In this document: one piece after another, positions 25,336-34,887 of the stretch | How the letters are laid out: each line of letters opens with the position of its first letter | How positions within the stretch are numbered: the first letter of the stretch is position 1 | Source of the DNA: an uncultured Verrucomicrobiales bacterium | GTDB taxonomy: Bacteria; Verrucomicrobiota; Verrucomicrobiia; Verrucomicrobiales; DEV007 | Length of the DNA stretch: 58,478 nt | Reading direction: 5' to 3' | NCBI GenBank assembly: GCA_937922595.1 | Contig: CALAIY010000019.1 | Location: 1 to 58,478, forward strand | Notes under the pieces: model-generated | What the model was told of the DNA's origin: nothing | The model's database searches: none | The model's input: the letters and a program-made list of their open reading frames with translations, nothing else | Program-made: the position numbers and the translations under genes

Positions 25336-27948
25336 GTGCCTTCTCATCGTTTATTAACCGTCAAGCTCCCTGTTCTGGAGTCATACCCTGATTGGTTCCG
25401 AAGAGCGGCTTCTGACCACCCTGATCAGATTTGTCTCTGGGTATGCGATGATCAATACACCTACGAGCAAGTCGCCACGTGGGCTAATGAACTTGCGTCT
25501 CGCCTCGTAGAAAGGGGCGTTTTCGGTCGCCCCGTTGCGATCTGCATGCCCAAATGCCTAGAGCTTTATCTCGCCCAACTCGCCGTGATGCAGGCAGGTG
25601 GTTTTTTTGTTCCCATCGATCCAGCGTACCCCTCCGAGCGGATTTCCCATCTCCTGGAGGACTCCCAGCCCGCTCTCATTCTCACCCAAGCAGGAGCTGG
25701 GCTCACTCTTTCCGATTCGAGCGAAATCCCCATCGAGTCGATTGATCTCCCGCAGCTCCAAAGCGCTACCTCCTGCCCTCTCCTCAATAATGCCCTCACC
25801 GGGCAGGATACTGCCTACATGATTTACACTTCGGGCTCCACTGGACGCCCCAAAGGAGTGCCCATTCATCACGAAGCCCTTTTGAATCATAATCATTGGG
25901 CTCAGGAAGCTTACCGCCTTGAGAGCACTGATCGGATCCTCCAATTCGCCTCCATCAGCTTCGATATATCCATCGAAGAAATTTTCCCCACGTTTCTCAC
26001 CGGAGCGACACTGGTCAGTGCTCCTGCAGAAATAATTGCCTCCATCGGTCATTTTCTCTCCTGGGTTCAAGAACAGAAAATTACGGTTCTCAATCTACCC
26101 ACCGCCTTCTGGCACGAGTTGGTACAAGCTTTGGAATCCCAAGCGCTACCCGATTGTGTCCGGCTGGTCATCATCGGTGGCGAACAGGTTTCCCCTAGTC
26201 TGGTTGAAAAGTGGTTCCAAAATACTCCCGCCGATCTCCCGCTCATCAATGCCTACGGCCCTACGGAAACGACCATCACGTCATCCATTACCGTTCTGAG
26301 CCCTGATTCCCCGCCAACGATTGGTCAGCCAATTCGAGGTTTGGAATATCATGTTCTCGATAAAGAGCTCATACCCGTTCCTGCAGGAGAGGTGGGAGAG
26401 CTGGCGATTAGTGGCGTCGGTCTAAGCCAAGGATACTGGCAGCGTCCCGATCTTACAGAGAAGAGCTTTGTCGATTCACAGGGACGCCGTCTTTATCGCA
26501 CGGGCGATCAAGTCCGCTGCTTGGAGAATCAGGACTACGAATATCTGGGGCGTATCGACGATCAGGTCAAAATTCGTGGCTACCGCATTGAGCCTGGCGA
26601 GATTGAGAAACGTTTGCTGGAGCACCCCAGTCTTCTAAAAGCTCTCATCCGCCCTTTTCAGCAATCTGGGCAAACCTACCTCGCTGCGTATTATTTAAGC
26701 GAAGGCTCCACATCCCTCTCCGAGCAAGAGTTGGCACAATTCCTTCAGGATCGTTTGCCCGCCTACATGATCCCCACACGATTTATTGCTCTATCTTCGA
26801 TTCCTGTCACTTCGGGGGGGAAAATCGACTTTAAAGCCCTGCCTAATCCTCAAGAAAATCTTTCCGAAGGCTCCGGTTCAGAGCCCTCTAGTGACACTGA
26901 AAAAAACATCGCAAAAATCTGGTCGGAAATTCTCAATCAATCGACGCCCTCAATCGACGCTGATTTTTTTCAAATAGGCGGGAATTCTCTCATCGCTCTC
27001 CGCTTGGTGTGTGCGCTCGAAAAAGCCTTTCCCCATCTTAAGCTTCCCGTCTCCACTCTCATTGATCATTCTACCATTCGATCTCTTGCGACCTTAGTAG
27101 ATCAAGCTCCTCATCAAGAGAAAGCACCATTCCAAGGCGAGCCTTTGATCACTGTCTTGAATCCGGATGAGCCTGCGATTCCTATCATCGCCATTCATGG
27201 GGCAGGAGGAGCAGGTCTGTTTTTTCGGGAATTTGCTGAGGCGCTCCCTAGGCGCCACCCTTTTTACATTCTGGAATCCGGTCTGCTCACGGCAGGATCA
27301 CAAGCTGAGCTCCCTCAACAAACTCTCGAGGAAATCAGCCAGCTATACTTGGAAGCCATTCTCTCCAAGCTCAAGCACTCCTCCATCATCCTCACTGGAT
27401 ACTCTACAGGAGGGCTTATTGCCTATGAGGTAGCCCGACGTGCCACCAAATATGGGATCACAGTAAAAGCCCTCATCAATCTTGATGCTCCCAATCCTCA
27501 AGTAATTGTACCTGCTCCGAAATCTCTTTTTCTAAAGCGAATTGTTCTCACTGCCTTTCGCGATTCGAGAGAGTTTATCGATCGACTTCGCATGAACTGG
27601 TATCATTTCATTGAGTCCCGGAATTCCCGCCAGGGGATTGATGAACTCAGTGTGCTCACTGAGCATATTCGACCGGTCTACGAAAAAATTGAATCCCGAT
27701 TTCGCCCTCAAGAATACTCTGAAGGAATGATTCTAATCGCCTCTAAAGGAGGGGAACTCAGTTCCATTGTTCCTGATGATATGGGCTGGAACGCGCATCT
27801 GGGTGGGCCTCTCAAGATTCATGAGGTGCCAGGTACTCATCTCACAATGCTGGAGAAGCAAAACCTGCCTCACACCGTAGGCAAGTTTCGCGAGATCCTC
27901 ATGCAAACTCTAGAAGATGAAGCCCCTTCACTCCAGTCCTCTAGCTAA
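25336..27948 (+). CDS. Single-module A-T-TE NRPS-like enzyme
   Basis: An 870-residue enzyme with an adenylation domain (about 15-510), a carrier domain (520-600) and a thioesterase domain (610-865), and no condensation domain. A-domain motifs: A3 YTSGSTGRPKG (164), A4 SFDISIEEIF with D210 present, A5 NAYGPTETT, A7 YRTGD, A8 GRIDDQVKIRGYRIEPGEIE and A10 GGKIDFKAL with its lysine. D210 and the A10 lysine suggest an alpha-amino acid rather than a keto acid substrate. The carrier serine is S551 in FFQIGGNSLIAL. The thioesterase nucleophile is S690 in GYSTGG. It would activate, load and release one acid. The formyltransferase gene converges 8 nt away and may tailor the product. Its bases look more AT-rich than those of its neighbours, which may mean transfer. 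Confidence 0.92.
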   Translation: MPSHRLLTVKLPVLESYPDWFRRAASDHPDQICLWVCDDQYTYEQVATWANELASRLVERGVFGRPVAICMPKCLELYLAQLAVMQAGGFFVPIDPAYPSERISHLLEDSQPALILTQAGAGLTLSDSSEIPIESIDLPQLQSATSCPLLNNALTGQDTAYMIYTSGSTGRPKGVPIHHEALLNHNHWAQEAYRLESTDRILQFASISFDISIEEIFPTFLTGATLVSAPAEIIASIGHFLSWVQEQKITVLNLPTAFWHELVQALESQALPDCVRLVIIGGEQVSPSLVEKWFQNTPADLPLINAYGPTETTITSSITVLSPDSPPTIGQPIRGLEYHVLDKELIPVPAGEVGELAISGVGLSQGYWQRPDLTEKSFVDSQGRRLYRTGDQVRCLENQDYEYLGRIDDQVKIRGYRIEPGEIEKRLLEHPSLLKALIRPFQQSGQTYLAAYYLSEGSTSLSEQELAQFLQDRLPAYMIPTRFIALSSIPVTSGGKIDFKALPNPQENLSEGSGSEPSSDTEKNIAKIWSEILNQSTPSIDADFFQIGGNSLIALRLVCALEKAFPHLKLPVSTLIDHSTIRSLATLVDQAPHQEKAPFQGEPLITVLNPDEPAIPIIAIHGAGGAGLFFREFAEALPRRHPFYILESGLLTAGSQAELPQQTLEEISQLYLEAILSKLKHSSIILTGYSTGGLIAYEVARRATKYGITVKALINLDAPNPQVIVPAPKSLFLKRIVLTAFRDSREFIDRLRMNWYHFIESRNSRQGIDELSVLTEHIRPVYEKIESRFRPQEYSEGMILIASKGGELSSIVPDDMGWNAHLGGPLKIHEVPGTHLTMLEKQNLPHTVGKFREILMQTLEDEAPSLQSSS

Positions 27949-27955
27949 GCTATGG

Positions 27956-28774
27956 CTATGGCTTACGGATCTCCTCTGCGCGTAATAACTGTGTGGGATC
28001 GCCCCCTTTTCGGCGGAAAAGATACTGGAGATCTTGAATGATCCCATAATCATCGTGGCGAATTTCGCGACCAGCGTGGGCATTTTTTGGAGAATATTCT
28101 TGAGGCAGGGGAGTGTCATGGAAGGCTGAAACCACTACTTTAGCCGCTAGGGTTGTGAGTCTAGCCTCGATCTTTTCTAGGCTATCACCAGCATGGATTT
28201 CGGGATGCATCGAAGCCACAATACTGCCTGTATCAATGCCCTCATCAATGAAGTGTAGAGTGGCTCCGATCTTCTGGAAATCGCCGGCCAAAAATGGGAA
28301 AAACAATGTGTGCTGTCCTCGGTAGTCTGGAGAGATTCCAAAGTGCAAATTCAAGGCTCCATTCTTGGGGATTCCAAAAATGGCCTTCTTTAAAATGGGT
28401 GCCCCACTGACAAAGAGATAATCTGGCTCGTACGAAGCGATCTTTTCCTGGGTGGCGGGCTGATTGATCTCGGTGCTCTTTACCATTACCCGCTTTTCAT
28501 TCACTCGCTCCATCTCTGTAGCATCAACCGGCTGAAGAAAGGACTCCACCAAAGCGCTGCGTGGATGGCGCTCTCGCAAAGAGAAATAGACCCTTCGCAT
28601 GGCCTTCTTGATCAATTGGGGTGCCGTTAATTTACGACGCTTCTTGCGAGGCACATACTCAGTCGATAAGACGAGGGGGACATCGAATTCGCGAGTAAGT
28701 GCGGCAATAATACGATCATTCTGAGGACTCTGATCCGCGAGACAAACAATCCTTATTTTTGAGCGTTGAGACAT
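27956..28774 (-). CDS. Formyltransferase-fold protein (Formyl_trans_N family)
   Basis: A 272-residue protein with the 10-formyltetrahydrofolate-dependent formyltransferase core. ALNLHFGISPDYRGQHTLFF corresponds to the NxHxSxLPxYRG motif, with the catalytic Asn and His present. ATLHFIDEGIDTGSIV matches the conserved HxVxxxxDxGxI strand containing the catalytic Asp. It lacks the C-terminal domain of Fmt, so it is not the Met-tRNA enzyme. It probably N-formylates an amine on a sugar or small molecule. Its position against the A-T-TE gene suggests a tailoring step in the same pathway. Confidence 0.82.
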   Translation of the reverse strand: MSQRSKIRIVCLADQSPQNDRIIAALTREFDVPLVLSTEYVPRKKRRKLTAPQLIKKAMRRVYFSLRERHPRSALVESFLQPVDATEMERVNEKRVMVKSTEINQPATQEKIASYEPDYLFVSGAPILKKAIFGIPKNGALNLHFGISPDYRGQHTLFFPFLAGDFQKIGATLHFIDEGIDTGSIVASMHPEIHAGDSLEKIEARLTTLAAKVVVSAFHDTPLPQEYSPKNAHAGREIRHDDYGIIQDLQYLFRRKGGDPTQLLRAEEIRKP

Positions 28775-28812
28775 CGGTGGAAAAGTAAGCTCTTTTTTGC
28801 GTCACAACAACT

Positions 28813-28870
28813 GAGCGTTGGGTATCTGCTGCTGGCGGCGGGGATGAAGGATTGGGCGGCGCACTTGGGG
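28813..28870 (-). pseudogene. Remnant of the 3' end of an AAA+ ATPase gene like the one at 33064
   Basis: This 58-base stretch aligns without gaps to 33136-33193, in the last part of the AAA+ gene, with about seven mismatches by eye. It would encode KCAAQSFIPAASSRYPTL against KRAAQSFIAASTSSYPAL in the intact gene. Similarity stops abruptly on both sides. It is best explained as the scar of a lost paralogue or a partial duplication. Confidence 0.6.
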
Positions 28871-28999
28871 ATCAATGTCGATCGTCGTCCTCATGTATCA
28901 AATGTTCCTAGAAAACACATCAGATGTCAAATGTGGTGAGGTTCTTGGATCGCAAATGACGAGCTGGATTCAGCCTCGCGGCGAGAGTATGCTGTGTGA

Positions 29000-29875
29000 G
29001 TGAATACCCGATCTTTAGCTGCTCGATTATTTGGAACGCTGGTAGTAGCCGTTGCATTACTGAATTCAGGTTTCCTGAACTTTGCATCCGGGCATGCCGA
29101 TCCGAGTGGGGATACCCACCCGAATGTGCAGGTAATTGATGGAAACTTTGCCGTCGTTTTTGTTCCTGGTAGAACGGGGAAAGAGCCCTACGATTACACG
29201 GCATCAGAAGCTGTCGTAAGGATGATTTATTCATCGGAGGGGAAGTTGATTGCTCCACGACACCCTTTGGATCGGAAGCGCTTTCATGGTGAAAGTGGGC
29301 CGGTGGGGATTTATGGACGTCAATTTTCGTTTGGTGAATCTCGGGTCATTTTTCAGGGGCGCTCCGTGAAACCTGGTTATGTGATCCGGTCACCCAAGGG
29401 AGATTTAGAAAAGGTGCGGCTGCCGTGGCCCGAGGAAACTCAGTTGTCCTTATTCGAAGACGTAAACTTTACTCCCGACGGCTTGGCAATTACCGGGAAG
29501 GAAGATCCGGATGATCTCAGGTTTTATTGGTTCGAGCACGATTCGGTGAAGCCGCCCGTCGTCCAGATGATCGGGGGTACTTCTACGATCTACGACTTTC
29601 CGGTCGCTTCGAATCTCGCGTTTGCTGGTGGAAGGTTTTGGGTGGCGTTTATACGCCCTCGGGAGACGGATGGCTGGGATTTGGTGCTTTGGTCTTGGAA
29701 GCCTGGTGAGGCGGAAGGGAGGTTTGAAGTTTTAGATTCTCCTGCCCACTGGAATTGCCAGTTATCAATGGCGGCTATCGGGGATCGGCTTTGCCTCGCT
29801 TACCATTGTGCGACTGCTGAGGAAAACTATAGGACTGGAGCCCGGATCGTGACGGTTTTCCGCAAAGCGGAGTAA
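29000..29875 (+). CDS. Secreted protein of unknown function
   Basis: A 291-residue protein with a signal peptide (SLAARLFGTLVVAVALLNSG, ending near GHA). I do not recognise the family. The mature part is rich in short beta strands with repeated aromatic and glycine turns (NFAVVFVPG, RFYWFEHDS, GRFWVAFIRP, WDLVLWSWKPGE). This may be an irregular propeller-like fold, which is an impression only. The start is GTG. It converges with the ankyrin gene 7 nt away and follows the AAA+ remnant region, in which its promoter must lie. Confidence 0.65.
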   Translation: MNTRSLAARLFGTLVVAVALLNSGFLNFASGHADPSGDTHPNVQVIDGNFAVVFVPGRTGKEPYDYTASEAVVRMIYSSEGKLIAPRHPLDRKRFHGESGPVGIYGRQFSFGESRVIFQGRSVKPGYVIRSPKGDLEKVRLPWPEETQLSLFEDVNFTPDGLAITGKEDPDDLRFYWFEHDSVKPPVVQMIGGTSTIYDFPVASNLAFAGGRFWVAFIRPRETDGWDLVLWSWKPGEAEGRFEVLDSPAHWNCQLSMAAIGDRLCLAYHCATAEENYRTGARIVTVFRKAE

Positions 29876-29882
29876 TCGAAAA

Positions 29883-32800
29883 TCAGTTTTTCGGCTGGTG
29901 TTTTTCTAGTAGTGCAGTGGTTGCCGAAGCCTTCATTTTCCGGGCAAGATCGAGCGGGGTTTGGCCTTTGGCCGTTTTTGCCTGGGGATTTGCGCCGTGT
30001 TGAAGGAGAAGTTTGGTGGCGCGCACGTCATCGTTCCCGGCGGCGTGGTGGAGAGCCGTCTCGGTGTTGAAATCGACAAGTTCGGTTGGGGCACCGTGAT
30101 TGAGAAAATAGTGGAGCATCTCGTATTGCCGGTTGATGACGGTGAATGTTACTGGGGGGGATCCGCCGCGGGTGCGTCCGGTGATTTCTACTTCTCGATC
30201 CACGAGAAAGCGGACGACATTGTCATGGCCTTCTTCCAGGGCTCGGCTCAGAGCTGTGTATCCCCTTACAGGTTGGGGCTTGTCTTTTTCTGGAGAGTCC
30301 ACGCGAGTTACGCCACCCATGCCATGATCCAATAAACTGTCGGGGTCTGCCCCTAGCTGGTCGATAAGATATTTTGTGTGAGGGAGTTTACCTGCGTCGG
30401 CCGCGTAGTGGAGGGCGGAATTCAATATGTAAGGATCGTCCGATCCAGAAGCCTTGGGGAATTCATGAAGAATCTTGAGCATATCTAGATTTTTAGATCT
30501 GGCTGCCGCGACTAAAGGATCTTTGGCGCTGCTAGTAGTAGTTTTATCGAAGGTGTCTGCTGAGGCTTTTTTACGTTCTTCGGGTGGAATAATTTTAGCT
30601 CCAGCTTTTAAGGCTTCGCGGAGAAGGTCGGTGTTTTCTGAAAATACGAGCTGTTGGAGAAGGCTGGATTCGTTGTGGACGAGGGCTCCTTTGGTGTGGA
30701 GTAGAATCTTGGTGGTATCCCAGTGCTCGAAGCGTATTGCGAGATCCAGTGCCCGCTGTTCGTTGCTATTGCGGAGGGTGACGTCGGCCTTCTTTTTTAG
30801 GAGAAGTCGGACTGCTTCGGAGTGGCCGTTGGTAGCAGCCGACATGAGGGGGGTCGTGCGATCTTCGAGCCGAATATCAATCGGCGCACCGCGATCGATG
30901 AAGGTCTCAATGGCCGCGAGATCGCCTAGAGTGGCGGCGAGATGGAGGGGGGAGTATCCGGAGATCCGGTGTTCCTTATCCCAGGTGTCTTTCTCAAGAT
31001 ACTTGGCGAGGGCGACCGCCCGGGTGCGGGCGATCCTTTGGTTTAGAGGTGCTTGGTCGGGTGAAACCGTAGATGTAAAGGCGGGGCGAGAATAGTTCGC
31101 TGCCCAGGTCGACCAATCTTCGGCGGTTTTCCCTGCATGATCGTGGAGTGTTTCGTCTGCTCCAGATGCACGGAGCGCTTCAATCGATTTCGCGGCGCGG
31201 GCGCTCGCCGCCCACATGAGCGGGGTGCGCCCGTCGTGTGAGCGGGCGTTTAGGTTGGGCTTCTGCTTGAGGATCGCGGTTAATGCCGATTGGTTATTCG
31301 AGGAGGCTGCCCACATGAGAGGGGTGAGACCCTCGGCATCGGGCGCGTTAATATTCTTTACGAGTGGTGCGAGGACTTCGATCCGAAAACTATAGTGATC
31401 TCCATTGACCGGGTGGTCGTGGAAATGGCGGACGGCGTGGAGCAGTAGAATATCTGGGGCGGCCAGTTTCCCTGGATCTGCTCCCTGATCGATGAGGAGT
31501 CGAATGTGCTCAAAATTATCGTCCGCCATTGCCGCTTCGAGTAATGTTCTGTCGGTTTTATCCACCGCATCGATATTGGCACCGGCGCGGAGGAGGTGAA
31601 GTGCCAATTCATTACGATTTGCGATTAAGGCCTCCCAAAGAGCGGTTCTCCCTTTGTGATCGACCGCTTCGAGATCAACGTGTGGAAGCATAAGATCGAC
31701 CGCAGCGGTGGAACCCGATGAGGCCGCTTCGTGGAGAATGGTGCGACCGCTTTTGTCACGGATGTTGAGCACGCTGTAATGGGGAATTAGAAATTCGACG
31801 ACCGGCGCGACCCCTAACTTCGCCGCGATGTGGAGCGGCGTGATTCCTTTGGAGTCGATCGGATCAAGAGGAATACCTTGCTCAAGAAGAAAGCGGAGTA
31901 TGTCGATTACTTCTTTGGAGTGCGCTGCTCGTTCCTCCTTCGATGTTTTCCGGAAGCGCGGGGGACTGTTCATCGTCGCCCAGTGGACGATGGAGGCTCC
32001 GGACTTGTCTTTACGCGTTAGTGCTAGCCCCCGTTTTTGCAGTGCGCGGATGAGGGGGATGTCGGCATTTCTCGCGGCGAGCATTATTAGATCTACCCCG
32101 TCATTGTCGATGATTGTGGGATCGGCTCCTCGCTCGAGCATGGTGGTGATGGCCTTCGGAAACATGTCGCGCTGGACTGCCGTGAAGAGGGGAGATGCGC
32201 CGGTCTCGGGGTCTAGTACGTCGAGTCGAGGCTTTGCTTCTAGGAGGGTATCCACAATAGGTTCCTCAGCCCACCAATCGTTGAGGATGTTCAGAAGGGC
32301 GGTTTTTCCTGATTGGTCTCGGAGTTCGAGATCAGCACCTCCGGCGATCAAGATCCGCACCGCTTCAGGGGCTTTTTCTGCTGTGTTATAAAGCTCGTCC
32401 ATTGCGAGCATGAGCGCGTTTTTTCCCTCAACATTCTGCACATCAACGTCGGCTCCCGCCGCGACCAGCGTCTTCATTGCCGCAAGGTTTCGCGATCCAG
32501 CAGCAATCATGAGCGAGGTATTGCCTTCAGAATCGATCAGGTTCGGATTGGCTCCGAGATCTATCTTCGCCTGGATATCGTTTTCTTTTGCGTAAGGTGC
32601 ATCCCTCATCAGGGCGGTGATACCCTTCGAGTTTCTCGCGTCGATTGGATGTCCCTGAGAAATAAGGTGTTGGGCAACCCGGATCGTGTCGTGATCGGAG
32701 GCATGAACCATTACAGGGTCTCCGTTGTCATCTTCGAGCTTAGGATCGGCTCCCGCCTCCAGCAGGATTTTGGTAAGCTCGAGGTCGTCGTTATTGACCG

Positions 32801-32996
32801 CAATAAATAGTGGGGTGTAATTGAGCCAGTGGCGAGGGATCCGGGTATTTGGATCGAGTCCTTCTGCAAGCATCGTTTCAACGGTAGCGCGGTCGCCTGA
32901 TTTTACCGCTTTCGCGAATTTTTGGATCGGTTCTTCTGCGACGGCGGAACAGAGGGCGAGAACTATCGCAACTAATATTGCAGTTTGATTCATCAT
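29883..32996 (-). CDS. Large secreted ankyrin-repeat protein
   Basis: A 1037-residue protein with a signal peptide (AILVAIVLALCSAVAEE). It is composed almost entirely of ankyrin repeats from about residue 25 to the end, well over 20 by eye. Typical units are NYTPLFIAVNNDDLELTKIL and GHSEAVRLLLKKKADVTLRN. Ankyrin stacks bind proteins. Export to the periplasm or beyond is less usual than cytosolic forms and suggests envelope scaffolding or interaction with other cells. No catalytic domain is visible. It begins 67 nt downstream of the nine-gene PspA/ABC operon on the same strand and could be its last gene. Confidence 0.92.
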   Translation of the reverse strand: MMNQTAILVAIVLALCSAVAEEPIQKFAKAVKSGDRATVETMLAEGLDPNTRIPRHWLNYTPLFIAVNNDDLELTKILLEAGADPKLEDDNGDPVMVHASDHDTIRVAQHLISQGHPIDARNSKGITALMRDAPYAKENDIQAKIDLGANPNLIDSEGNTSLMIAAGSRNLAAMKTLVAAGADVDVQNVEGKNALMLAMDELYNTAEKAPEAVRILIAGGADLELRDQSGKTALLNILNDWWAEEPIVDTLLEAKPRLDVLDPETGASPLFTAVQRDMFPKAITTMLERGADPTIIDNDGVDLIMLAARNADIPLIRALQKRGLALTRKDKSGASIVHWATMNSPPRFRKTSKEERAAHSKEVIDILRFLLEQGIPLDPIDSKGITPLHIAAKLGVAPVVEFLIPHYSVLNIRDKSGRTILHEAASSGSTAAVDLMLPHVDLEAVDHKGRTALWEALIANRNELALHLLRAGANIDAVDKTDRTLLEAAMADDNFEHIRLLIDQGADPGKLAAPDILLLHAVRHFHDHPVNGDHYSFRIEVLAPLVKNINAPDAEGLTPLMWAASSNNQSALTAILKQKPNLNARSHDGRTPLMWAASARAAKSIEALRASGADETLHDHAGKTAEDWSTWAANYSRPAFTSTVSPDQAPLNQRIARTRAVALAKYLEKDTWDKEHRISGYSPLHLAATLGDLAAIETFIDRGAPIDIRLEDRTTPLMSAATNGHSEAVRLLLKKKADVTLRNSNEQRALDLAIRFEHWDTTKILLHTKGALVHNESSLLQQLVFSENTDLLREALKAGAKIIPPEERKKASADTFDKTTTSSAKDPLVAAARSKNLDMLKILHEFPKASGSDDPYILNSALHYAADAGKLPHTKYLIDQLGADPDSLLDHGMGGVTRVDSPEKDKPQPVRGYTALSRALEEGHDNVVRFLVDREVEITGRTRGGSPPVTFTVINRQYEMLHYFLNHGAPTELVDFNTETALHHAAGNDDVRATKLLLQHGANPQAKTAKGQTPLDLARKMKASATTALLEKHQPKN

Positions 32997-33063
32997 GAGA
33001 AGGTTTGTCCTACGTGACTGGCGATACCGCGTGGTGCAAGATTGGCCTACTCATTCGGTAAGA

Positions 33064-34887
33064 CTATGAAGATAACAACGCCTTTGCCCTGCGGACTTCA
33101 TCTTCGAAGTTAGGTGTGTTGAAGCGGGATGGGACGAGGGCTGGGTAGCTGCTGGTGGAGGCGGCGATGAAGGATTGGGCGGCGCGCTTGGTGACGATAC
33201 CTTTTGAGGCGGACCAGGTTTCTAGGACTTGGGGGACGGTGATTTTGGGGGTGTCTCGGCGGGCGCTTTTTACTTCGCGGATGAGGAAGTCTAGGTCGCG
33301 GTTGGAGTACCAGGTGGTTTCGGCGATGACGTGGGTGAGTTCCGCTTCCTCTAGGGTGATTCCTTTGCGGGAGAACATAGCGCTGAAGAATTCGGCTCTT
33401 TCGGTGCCTTCTAGATCGAAGATAGGAATTTGCTTGGGGGCGCGGCTGAGGACGTCGGGGTCGAGGAGGTCGGGGCGGGTGGTCATGAGGCACCAGACGA
33501 CTTTGGAGAGGAGCGTTTTGTCGGACATCATTTTGATGATGTTTGCCATGAGGCGCTTTTCGGTGTCGTGGGTTTCCCCGGAGTGGATGCTGCCGAAGGC
33601 GGCGTGGGCTTCGTCTACTAGGATGGCGACTTTGCCGTAGATTTCGACATAGCGGCGGACCATCTCGAATAGTTTATCCGTGCCACCGAAGTCTGAGGAG
33701 CGGATTTGGGAGAGTTCGATGACGATGCGGCCGGAGTCGGCGGCGTGGGCTTCGACGTTGAAGGTTTTTCCGACGCCGTTTGGGCCAGAGACGACGAAGG
33801 CTGAGATGGCGGTGTCGGGGTCTTCGCAGTCGCGGAAGACGCGTTTGATGGCATCGCGGGCACCGGTGTAGCCGCAGAGATCGGCATCGCCGTGCTGGGG
33901 GCGTTTGATGGTGACGACGCCATCGAGCTGGGCTTCGAGGATTTCGTTGAGGAGAGAATTTACGGATTCACGTGTGACGGGTTTCCCGGAACGGGCGGAT
34001 TCTTCGAGGAGGGAGGAGATGGCGTTGAGGCTGAGGCCGGCGGCGCCTTCGGCGAAATCCTCTTCGCTGGTCTCGAAGGTGGGGGTGGCGAAGGCGGGGT
34101 CGTTGCGGAAGGTGGCGGCGCGGTGGGCGATGAAGTGGCGGCGGGTGGGCTCATCAGGAAAGCCGACTTCGATGGATTGGCTTGAGGGGAGTGAGTGGAT
34201 GCGAGCATTTAGCTCGGAGCGGCTATCGGCGATGAGGATCGTGATGTGTCCGGCGCGCTGGCATTCTGGGTCGTTGAGCCAGCTGAGGAGGGTGGCGAGG
34301 CGGCCACGATCTAATTCGGATAATTTACCAAATTCGCCGGGTGGGAAAAACGCTCCGGCGAGGCGGATGACGGTGCAGACGGGTTTTACCGATTCCCCGC
34401 GTTCGTTGGCTTCGCGAACCATTCCGGTGAGTTCGCGGAGGAGAACGAGGGCGGCTCCGGGACGCTGGCGGGTGCGCTCGAGGAGCTGCTCGGGGCTGGG
34501 GGCGGTGGGGGCTTTTTCTTTGCTTCGGGAGCGTAGGTGGCGGTTTACGATTTCGGAGCCGAAATCGATAAGGCCTTCGAGTGGATCTGAGGGGTCGGAT
34601 TTTCTGCCCCAGCCGATGCTATTGAAGAGAGCCTGGCGCTGGTCGCTATCATAGAAGCCGACGCCGAGTGAGAGATCGAGGCGCACCATGTTGTAGTGGC
34701 CGGTGAGTGATTGGCAGAGGCGTTCTTCGATGGGAGAGTAGCCTGCGTCTTCGCGGTTTGGGAAAATCCCCATGACATCGCCAGTGAGCATGAAGATGCG
34801 CTTACCGCGTTGCTTCACGCCATCGACGAGGGCCTCCATGAAGGGGGGAGTGGGACCGGGGTCGGTGAGGGAGTTTTCCTGGTTCAT
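33064..34887 (-). CDS. AAA+ ATPase, last gene of the PspA/ABC operon
   Basis: A 607-residue protein. Residues 1 to about 330 form a P-loop-like but non-canonical region (MLTGDVMGIFPN, later HITILIADSRSELN), which may be an inactive ATPase half. An active AAA+ domain follows with Walker A VVSGPNGVGKTF (about 370) and Walker B VAILVDEAHAAFGS. Sensor 1 (CLMTTRPD) and an arginine-containing VLSRAPKQIPIF segment come next. The start overlaps the ABC ATPase stop (ATGA), indicating coupling. By analogy with PspF- and Vps4-type partners it may remodel the PspA-like protein of this operon; that is inference. A fragment of a paralogue lies at 28813. Confidence 0.85.
   Translation of the reverse strand: MNQENSLTDPGPTPPFMEALVDGVKQRGKRIFMLTGDVMGIFPNREDAGYSPIEERLCQSLTGHYNMVRLDLSLGVGFYDSDQRQALFNSIGWGRKSDPSDPLEGLIDFGSEIVNRHLRSRSKEKAPTAPSPEQLLERTRQRPGAALVLLRELTGMVREANERGESVKPVCTVIRLAGAFFPPGEFGKLSELDRGRLATLLSWLNDPECQRAGHITILIADSRSELNARIHSLPSSQSIEVGFPDEPTRRHFIAHRAATFRNDPAFATPTFETSEEDFAEGAAGLSLNAISSLLEESARSGKPVTRESVNSLLNEILEAQLDGVVTIKRPQHGDADLCGYTGARDAIKRVFRDCEDPDTAISAFVVSGPNGVGKTFNVEAHAADSGRIVIELSQIRSSDFGGTDKLFEMVRRYVEIYGKVAILVDEAHAAFGSIHSGETHDTEKRLMANIIKMMSDKTLLSKVVWCLMTTRPDLLDPDVLSRAPKQIPIFDLEGTERAEFFSAMFSRKGITLEEAELTHVIAETTWYSNRDLDFLIREVKSARRDTPKITVPQVLETWSASKGIVTKRAAQSFIAASTSSYPALVPSRFNTPNFEDEVRRAKALLSS

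Noticed and set aside
28871-28999. Continuation of the AAA+ fragment or a small RNA
   Set aside because: Similarity stops at about 28870 and no stable hairpin or promoter stands out.
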